A stretch of DNA of 64,000 nucleotides from Tuctoria greenei (lineage: Eukaryota; Streptophyta; Magnoliopsida; Poales; Poaceae): the NCBI GenBank assembly GCA_036927565.1, contig JAYESD010000003.1:39621325-39685324 (forward strand), given 5' to 3'. The position numbers were made by a program, and so were the translations under genes. Under the pieces are notes generated by a model that searched no databases, was not told the DNA's origin, and saw nothing but the letters and a program-made list of their open reading frames with translations. Shown piece after piece: positions 56,731-64,000 of the stretch. The stretch's first letter is position 1. The number at the start of each line of letters is the position of its first letter.

Positions 56731-58216
56731 TGTTGATGGTTGTTATACACCAATTTCACCAAAATATAACTCCATTATGTGAAGGAATTGTCATTTCTTG
56801 CACACATCACCTTTCTATTTAACCCATTTCCACTTGTCCTTGGAGAAAGTAGTGCATGCAGGGATTCTATGTAGAAATGAAGTGAAACAAGGGGATGGAT
56901 CCTATAAAATATCATTTCAGCCAATCAGGCGACCCCACGTAGCACCACATGGATCAAATGGCCCACAAATAGAAGTATTCGAGGCCATCCAATGGTGTAG
57001 CACCAATATCAGTTAATGGGACCCACCTGTCAGTCACTTAGAGGAAGCACACCACAAAATGGGGCCAAGACCAGGTCGGCTGACCCCCCTAGTCGACCGA
57101 CTAGGTCCTAGCACCTTTCTCGGTCAAACTCCACGTGTAAGCTCCTCCTGACTTGAAGAGGTCATGGGTGAATTATTTGCTCACTTTTGGTGGCGGGGAC
57201 TGACCCTTCTACAAGCTGTAAATAGGACCCCTCACCCCTCACTTCAACACACACCACTTAAGTATGCATCCATTGTATCCACTACTCTCCATAGGTTTAG
57301 AGGAGTATAGGTTGTAGAGAGGGGAGTCTTTAGTCCATAGTCCAAGTAGGAGAGGAGTAGAAGTAGCCTCTTCCCAATTGGGACAGGTATGCCTTCCATA
57401 TTCCTTTTTGTATTTGTGACTTTATTCATAATAAAGATAATATCTTTAGTCTTCCATTGTTCATATACTTGGATGAAGAGTTTCTTGTTTGATTGTGGAT
57501 TCCATGTATGTGGTAGGGATAGTATTTATGATTTTGCTATACCATACTCATTACATTATCATAAACACTATAAACCTCCACTGTAGTCTAATTAGCTATG
57601 ATATGACTATGTTAATGTGAATCACTTATGCTATGAATTAACGTTGGTTCGACGATGATTGAGTTCATTGCCTTAGGATGGCTTGTGCCTAGGCTCTTAA
57701 GGTGATTACTTAATAAGCTAGCATGGTGCTAGGATAGAGAGTAGCGTTCAATGTCTCATAGACTCACGGATTGAATAGGTGGTGACAGTCCTATATGTCA
57801 TTTGTAATCCTCCATGTTCGGCTATGCCACAGGCTCTTGGCGGGAGTCGCCTAGTGTTGCTCGGGGTAAACCCGTGCCCGATGTGTTAATCCATTTAGCA
57901 TGAAAATTCATAATTAACATAATCATTAGTAACTAACTTAGGCTATGTATATGTACATTAGAAGCATAATAGGAGTCTCTACCTAGTTTTTAGCCTGATT
58001 TCTCTATTACCTCATTTACCCCCTTAGGATTGATAGCTCTTGTGTGTGTCACACTACCTCAACTTATCATTAAACCCATCTTTGCTGGAACCCTACCTAG
58101 GCCAACCTAAATTTTTCCACTTGATGATTGTCTTACTTCCACATAGCCTTCATTTGGGAAAATATAAATGACACCCTTTGGAAATACTCTTTAAAGGGGA
58201 AATGCTACATCAATAG
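56731..58216 (+). repeat. Family-D LTR, plus strand, truncated
   Basis: Starts TGTTGATGGTTG, matches 44,849-45,917 in inverted orientation, and continues into the AATGCTACA segment (58,201-58,209), which in the minus copy is followed by further LTR sequence missing here. It lies inside family-E sequence. No matching TSD is seen, so the right end is probably deleted. A TATA-like TGTAAATAGG lies near 57,217. Confidence 0.7.
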
Positions 58217-59555
58217 TGTGACACCCAGTTTTGAAAATGAACCAAGTGCAGTGAATGTGTGCCCAGGATGTTGTTTCACACATACACAACAACATCAAAA
58301 ATGATAATCCGAATTTAACGATGTCACAAATAATAAATGTACTTTCATTCTATGGTAGTGGAAATAATCTAGCGTAGACGACTCCAACTCCACAGGCAAT
58401 CGACGGTAGTACACACGCCTAGTACTCCATGTTGTCTTCCAAAATATCTCTTGCAGCTGAATTAATCGTGGGTATAGCAAGGGTGAGTACATGTCGTACT
58501 CAGCAAGTATGGGAAAGTATGACATGTTGCTTAAACAAGGAATGATAAAAATAATGGCTATTTGCGGAAAAGTACATTTTAAAACAGGTGAAAAGCATCC
58601 TACAATGTCTATGTGAAGTAATCTCATCATATCCTAAATAAACGCAATAATTCATATCCATCATTCATTAACCGTCCATATACAAAATTCTTACCATCCT
58701 CATTAACCATGACTATTTATAACCATCCAATCCATAATCATAACCATAACCATTACCATAACCCAACCATAACCAATATCAAACCATAACCATCCCAAAT
58801 CCCCAGTTCCACTCTAATCATCTAGGTCATCCAGGTGCTCATGATCGGGAGCACGACTATCATGATAGTTCTTAACACTCTACATAGGTTGTACCACTTT
58901 ACCCAAGGGTTCGTGATTTCGTCACCCGTCGGCGACTAAAGGAAACCTCTATTATGAAAAAACACTACCATAGGTGTATGGCCAAGAGATCACAAAATAG
59001 CATTTACAAAGGGACTACTAGCATGTACGAACCCACTGAAGTTTCACAGGTGGCGATGCCTCCAACTGAGCATATCCTAAACCAAGGGCCCCCTCTTGTG
59101 CCGTTCGTATTCCATGGAGTCCCGCCACTCATACAAACCCAATCCGACTCTCCTTCTCTGCTCTTTCAAATGGTTTGCGCAATACTAGTAATACCCTAAT
59201 TAATCAGCTATGTTGCACCCATACTTGGCCTCGTGGTGGCACTGTAGTCCTGGCCTATTCCCGCATGAACCGGTCCTTAGATCCAAGTCAAGCAAACCAC
59301 CATAACATCCAACCAAATCCACAAACCATGCTTGCTTAGATCTCCCAGGTCCCATATTACTAATTAACCATATTCATCAATCCTCATCATCCATAACTTC
59401 ATTAATTCACAATTAAGCCATTTGATTGTTTTCCCATCCCAATTAGTTAGAGCGAAGCAAAAAGGTAAAAAGCCTTTCCCGACTCTCTACAATGTATTCC
59501 AAGCGACAAGGATGGTCAAACAAGACTAGTAAACGCCTATTTTGGGTTTCCCATC
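58217..59555 (-). repeat. Family-E LTR, 3' part, minus strand
   Basis: The plus strand starts TGTGACACCC, which on the minus strand is an LTR end GGGTGTCACA. 59,196-59,545 matches 56,330-56,735 inverted, with runs such as AAGGACCGGTTC conserved. A GAGTACGACATGTACTCACCCTTGC phrase (58,479-58,503, minus strand), common in grass gypsy LTRs, is present. Cut at its 5' side by the next element. Also holds an (AACCAT)-rich degenerate tract at 58,705-58,795. No gene. Confidence 0.68.
58705..58795. repeat. Degenerate AACCAT-rich simple repeat
   Basis: AACCAT, ACCATAACC and close variants recur about ten times in this 90-base stretch. Low complexity, non-coding. Confidence 0.7.
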
Positions 59556-60824
59556 TGTCGAAGTGTGCGATCGACGCTTCCCCCGGTACTACTAGATTGT
59601 AGCCCGCGGAGGTTCTTGATTGGTTGGGGCACGAGTGAGATTATGAACAAGATGATGACACGAGAGATTTTACATGGTTCGGGCCGCCTGAGCGTAACAC
59701 CCTACTCCACAGGTTGTGTGTTGTATGTATGAATTTGAGAAGCGCTTGTGAGCCCGTGAGCTTAGTTGTCCATGAATCGTGCGATGCAACCCTTTTCTCG
59801 TGTAAGGACTGGCCGTTACATCAATTACCTGGCCCGACATGTGGCCCTAGTGTAGTTAATAGCTTAATACACGATCTACAGGTATTAAGCATAATTAATA
59901 AAGTGACAATGCGCCTTAATGACGGTGTTACCTCTATTAACAGCGCACTGATCATGTGTCATTAATATAGCATTAATGACACTTAATCAGGTCTTGTAAC
60001 TGTCGCTTTAACCGTCCCTTGAGAGTCCGAGCCGTTGGAGATCTCTTAGTCTTCCGTTGAAGTCCTAGCTCCGAAGGTTCAAAATGTGGCGGCTCTGAAG
60101 CTTCCCATCACGGGGAGGCAGGTCCGGAGCCATTTTACTCGTGTCAGTGCCTGAGCTACCAAACGAGGTAGGCAGGTCTAGTACTGTGTAACACGTGCGG
60201 CTTTCCAAGGTCTTCAACTTCAAAGGGTGGAACTCCTTAGCTTTTTTGCGGTATCATGGGGTACCCAGTACACAGGGTACCGACAATGGCCCCCGGGCCC
60301 ACCTCCGGGAGAAACCCTTTGGGCTAAGTTATTCTACTGGAGGTGGGGCCATTTTCGATTCCCGCACTACAGCTTCAATGGTCTTCTAATCTGCCGTTGG
60401 GGCGGTGGTTTGTGGTTAAACCATCGCCATGTGGCTTATTTTGAATGTGACAGATGAGATCTTTGATTGTGGATCTCACGCAATTGAAGGTCACCGGTTC
60501 CCAATGCGAAAATCGTATCTATTCCGCGCGCCTTGTCAGGCCGCCGCCCTCGGGCTTCCAACCTCCCTTCATGACAACAGTTCATCTAGGGTAATAACTT
60601 TGGCCTTTCCGCCAAAGTGGATCCGGGCCCATTTGTAATTGGCAGGGTAGAATGTTGAAAACATGATCTCGGTCCCATTGTGGTTTCCATCCAAGCGTTG
60701 CGGAGGCTTACTTAAGAAGGAAAGCCTGCACGGTTTGAGGTCTCTTTATGCTTTAAACCATACTTGCGCTCAGAGCCTTCCAACCTTCGCGTAGCTTTCT
60801 CTTCTTTCGCTCCACTTTGCCGTG
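59556..60824 (+). repeat. LTR-like and leader region upstream of the PF04195-like ORF
   Basis: Starts TGTCGAAGTGTGCG at the break in family E. It includes a TTTACATGGTTCGGGCC phrase and a GGCCCCCGGGCCC tract, both familiar from LTRs of grass gypsy elements (from memory). The ORF begins 1.27 kb later after a CT-rich leader (60,780-60,820). No PBS was found, so the LTR end cannot be placed. No other gene. Confidence 0.5.
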
Positions 60825-62208
60825 ATGGAGTTGGATCTTCCCTGCAGCAGGATCAAGACAAAGGAAGATCTGTCGAAGGTCCAGACCTACATGGGGTGGT
60901 CCAGTGATTCCTTCAATCGTGACATCTGCTTCGGCAAGCTCCCCTTCAAGAAGGAGCGCACCAGAGATATGGTATACTTCTCAGCGTACACCGTGGTGGG
61001 TCTAATTCCACCTTTTTCACCCTTCTTCTTGATGTTGCTAGACTTCTATGGTCTCCAGCTGCATCACCTCGGCCCCCACTCACTCTTGCTGGTGGCGACT
61101 TTCGTCCACTTCTGCGAGATGTGGGTGGGCATGCCTCCCTGCATCGAGCTGTTCTGGACCTTCTTCACAGTCCACACCACCGGGAAGGAGACAGATTTAA
61201 TCGGCTTCTACTACTTCATGAAGCGAAAGAACTATCCCTTCAAGTACTTGATGTCTTTCCCCTCCGGCAAGTGGGACGACTAGAAGAAAGATTGGGTGAT
61301 CATCACTATGGAGGAGCATGAGAGGCTGGAGCTGCCCAAGGGCCTTCCCAAAATCGACACTGACGCCTGGAACATAAGCTATCAAATGCGTACAAGCCCA
61401 TCCTCGAAAGGATAGAGGAATGCGTAGAAGGAGGGGTTACCCCTCAAATGGCTCCGGCAATTTCTTGATGAACAGGTGGGCTCCACCAAAGATCAGGGAG
61501 TGGCTCGCATGGGCTTTTAACAGTGTAATGGATCACAACCGGATTGAAACCGGTTTGAATTCCAATTAGATGATGAAGCCTTGAAGCTCCATCTGAAGAA
61601 GTTCCAGAATGGTGCTATCTCCCCCAATGCCTTGGCTTTGGTGGCTTCTCTCCTGCCTCTGAACATGATTCCAGAGATCAGTAGGGAGCTCTGGAGAAGA
61701 ATGCCAGTGTTGGACGAGCTTGGCCTGGTGGAGAGGCGATCAACCTCCAGGGTATAAATCCTCGGGGCTTCTAAAAGGGTGGCCCCCACTGCCCCAAGCC
61801 AGAAGGTGGATGACGCTTCCAAGGGCAAGGGCAAGGATAAAGGAGCCAGCCGAATCTTCCAGGCGGAAGAGGAAGTTAAGGTATGTTGATGGAAGCCCCA
61901 TCGGGTTAACTCAAACTTCGAGAGCCCCTTCTCCCCGGCGAAGGAGAACTTCGATGGCTACGCCTCCTTCGGTGCCAGCGCCCTCGAGGGACTCAAGCTC
62001 CGGCAGGTCAACTCTAGCTCCAGTGCGGCATTGGGCTCTGGGTCTGGAGATCCTTCCCAACCGAGGGAGGTTCCAGCTGAGAAGACTCCAGCTGCTGCAG
62101 GTGGCTCCTGACCAAGGTCCAAGGTTACTGTCTCACCAGATTTAGTGGGCTCTGACTTCAAGGCTCAGAAGAAGAGATTCCGCGGTAACTGGGGCAGTAG
62201 CATCCCAG

Positions 62209-62286
62209 GTAAGCATTGTCAACTCACCTTGAAGTGCTAATCTTCTTTTTATTATGTCTTTAATCTTCTCGACCTTTTGTTTCCAG
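62209..62286 (+). other. Possible intron in the PF04195-like gene
   Basis: Donor CCAG/GTAAGC and acceptor TTTGTTTCCAG/G with a T-rich run before it. 78 bases is a usual plant intron size, and the base composition drops to A/T-rich only here. The joined frames do not agree in this decayed copy, so this is a suggestion. Confidence 0.4.
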
Positions 62287-62659
62287 GGTGTCGAGAAAGA
62301 AGTCAAAGGCTTTGGCATCTGCTGTAGCAACTGAAGTTGTGCATGCTGAAGCTCTGGCTTCAACCACTGAGCCTCCCCAAGTGGTGGCTGAGGACATGAC
62401 AGCTCTGGCGCCAGTTGTCGTGGACTTGGATCCAGAAGAGATGCCAAAGGCTCTCGTTGTAGCGCCGGACCACGAGGGAGAAGTTTTCAAAAATGCACCA
62501 CCAGCAGCAGCACCAGAGAATGAAGCTCTAGTTCAGGAGTCAAGGTGGCGGAAGCTCCAGCACTTAAGTTGGAGGTAACTAAAGCTCTGGCGCCTTTGCC
62601 AAAAGTGGCTGAAGATCTGGCGATTGAGTCGGAGGTTCCCGAAGTTCCGGCATCTGTGC

Positions 62660-62779
62660 CAGAGATGGTTGAAGCTCCAGCAGTTGAGCTGGACATGGTT
62701 GAAGCTCTGGCCTCTGTGCCAGAAATGGTTGAAGCTCCGACAGCTGAGCCAGATATGGTTGATGTTCCAGCACCTGACC
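62660..62779 (+). repeat. 60-bp coding tandem repeat (two units)
   Basis: Two adjacent 60-base units each encode P-E-M-V-E-A-P then a D-M-V segment, with degenerate flanking units (62,575-62,660 and after 62,779). Typical of low-complexity expansion. Confidence 0.75.
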
Positions 62780-63200
62780 CGGCGGTAGTGAGGGCTCCGG
62801 ATGAAGCTCTAACGTCTGCCTCGGAGGTCATTACCCCGGGGGCGTCTATGTCCGAGCTAGAGCGCCCAGAGGAATCGGCGACAGGCCCTCCACCTACAGA
62901 GCCGTCGACGGAATATTGTAAGTGCATCTAGGATATCCCTTGTGAGTTTGGCCAATTGATGACAAACATATGAGATCCTAATGAAACTACTGAGATGATT
63001 GCAGGACAAACAAGTGAAACATCTTGATGCACACAAAAAGGTGAAAAATGAAGTGGTGTTCAAAGAGAGATACTTTGATGAAGCTTGGAAGACCAAATTA
63101 GATTTTGAATGTATAGGGAGTGTATGAAAGACACACTCCAAGAGCTCACATCTTTGCGCAAGGGTAAGGGATTAAAATTAACCTAACTTTCACAAAGCAC

Positions 63201-63555
63201 CGGACTAGTCCGATCATGGACCGTACTAGTCCGTTCATCTTTCTGGAATCCCACTTACAAGGAGACCGGACAGTGCATCCACCGGACTAGTCCGTTGATG
63301 TTTCTGGAGTCTCTCATATTGAGGGACCGGACTAGTCCGATCATGGACCGGACTAGTCTGTTGAACTTTCTAGAATCTCCCATTCGTGGTGATCGGACTA
63401 GTCCGCAGACTAGTCCGATGAACTTTCTGGAGTCACCTTCACACAGCACCAGACTAGTCCGAGGTTGGACCGGACTAGTCCGGCAGACTTTCTGGACTTC
63501 AAAACACATTGAGACCGGACAAGTCCGGACTTGCACCGGACTAGTCCGGTGTTAG
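63201..63555. repeat. CGGACTAGTCCG palindrome array in the copia-3 LTR
   Basis: About a dozen perfect or near copies of the 12-bp palindrome, often paired within 20-30 bases (for example 63,201-63,212). They are separated by repeated phrases such as TTTCTGGA(A/G)TC. Confidence 0.9.
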
Positions 63556-63585
63556 GGTTTTTCAACGGCTAGCTTTTGGAAACCC

Positions 63586-63594
63586 TATAAATAG
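63586..63594 (+). promoter_or_regulatory. TATA box of the copia-3 LTR
   Basis: TATAAATAG about 30 bases after the palindrome array, the same box and spacing as in copia-1. Confidence 0.75.
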
Positions 63595-64000
63595 AGAGTC
63601 TGCAGCTTTCCTATAGACACACACGTCGAATACTAATCAAAGAGCAAACCCTAGCACTGCCACTTTGTCCCAAGAGCCCAAAACACATCTCCCCACACAT
63701 CTAAAGTTCAAAAAGAGTGAAATCAATTGAACACTTGGATTCGGGATTGGGAGATCGTCGTTCTTTCATTGCGAGCTCTTGGGGTTTGATCTTTCTACAC
63801 TCATACTCTGCATTGTAATACTTTTGAGTGTATTTGATCACTTCTTTCATTGTAATTCTCGTGGGAGCCATCAACGTGTGAGGTTGCCCCACAAACTTGG
63901 TGATTACCCGTGATAGTGGAATCAAGTCAGCCTTCGTGGTGACTTGAAGAGGGAAAGGGTTGGAGACCCGGCTCTGTGTGAGCTTCCTCAACAAGGACGT

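Larger units (their letters stand above)
60825..62916 (+). pseudogene. Gypsy-associated ORF with a PF04195-like domain, truncated by copia-3
   Basis: ATG 60,825 opens a 152-codon block with F-G-K-L-P-F-K-K-E-R, P-F-S-P-F-F-L-M-L-L-D-F-Y-G-L-Q-L-H-H-L, F-V-H-F-C-E-M-W-V-G and a Y-Y-F-M-K-R-K segment. That is the pattern of the 'putative gypsy type transposon' family (Transposase_28), whose role is unknown despite the name. TAG at 61,281 stands in a D-D-x-K-K context (probably Trp). The frame then continues to 61,412, shifts, and is open again at 61,575-61,756 and onwards to 62,230. The C-terminal part is Ala/Pro/Glu-rich with a 20-residue tandem repeat (62,660-62,779) and runs into the copia-3 LTR. 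A possible 78-base intron is at 62,209-62,286. No gag or pol is left beside it. Confidence 0.62.
62917..64000 (+). repeat. Copia-3 LTR (SIRE-like, related to copia-1), runs off the window
   Basis: Starts TGTAAGTGCATCTAGG, the same opening as the copia-1 LTR on its own strand (AAGTGCATCTAGG). Shared phrases are the leading CCCTTGTG and later TTTCATTGTAATTCTCG-like and GGAGACCC...CTCAACA-like text. It holds an array of CGGACTAGTCCG palindromes (63,201-63,555) and a TATA box. It interrupts the PF04195-like ORF. The LTR end and the element body lie beyond the window. Confidence 0.8.

Noticed and set aside
58217..58226. TGTGACACCC at 58,217 as the start of a new plus-strand LTR
   Set aside because: The following sequence matches the family-E LTR only on the minus strand, so this is an LTR end (GGGTGTCACA) read backwards.

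Overview
The window is repeat-dense plant nuclear DNA, most likely from a grass (Poaceae). No host gene, rRNA or tRNA gene was found. Almost every stretch belongs to LTR retrotransposons of the Ty3/gypsy (chromovirus and other lineages) and Ty1/copia (SIRE/Maximus-like) types. All of their coding regions are broken. Supporting signals are plant-type primer binding sites matching initiator tRNA-Met, multi-kilobase LTRs, 5-bp target duplications, C-to-T style stop codons, and a gag remnant and a PF04195-like ORF of types common in grass genomes. Species cannot be named from the sequence alone.

Layout, bases 1-43,900: a three-level nest. An old Ty3/gypsy gag remnant (1-371 continuing at 42,294-43,680) was hit by gypsy-1 (372-42,293, + strand, LTRs of 3.80 and 3.75 kb, TSD CGTTC). 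Gypsy-1's integrase was hit by copia-1 (11,013-37,728, - strand, LTRs about 1.5-1.6 kb, TSD GTGGG). Copia-1's 3' LTR was hit by gypsy-2 (11,733-26,713, - strand, LTRs 4.28 and 4.24 kb, TSD TGACA). All three TSDs, the polypurine tracts and the PBSs can be read directly, so the order of events is firm. Gypsy-1 and gypsy-2 are related chromoviruses with an integrase-linked chromodomain. Gypsy-2 is the best preserved: its integrase catalytic triad is intact.

Layout, bases 43,900-64,000: a patchwork of truncated elements. A minus-strand LTR and internal piece (family D, 43,930-47,378) carries a partial tandem duplication. It is followed by a decayed + strand copia-2 (about 47,381-55,122), half of a long LTR (family E, 55,123-56,730) with a TA/GT microsatellite, a + strand family-D LTR (56,731-58,216), an inverted family-E LTR piece (58,217-59,555), a gypsy-type region with a PF04195-like ORF (59,556-62,916), and the start of a copia-3 LTR (62,917-64,000) related to copia-1.

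Points worth a second look: (i) gypsy-1 has an extra coiled-coil ORF between PBS and gag that is missing from gypsy-2, and its edges are marked by an 8-bp direct repeat; (ii) copia-1 carries an extra ORF of about 519 codons after pol; (iii) the copia LTRs hold arrays of the 12-bp palindrome CGGACTAGTCCG; (iv) a small ORF-like tract is kept inside the long gypsy LTRs. I found no CRISPR, host defence or metabolic system. The novelty here is in retroelement biology.
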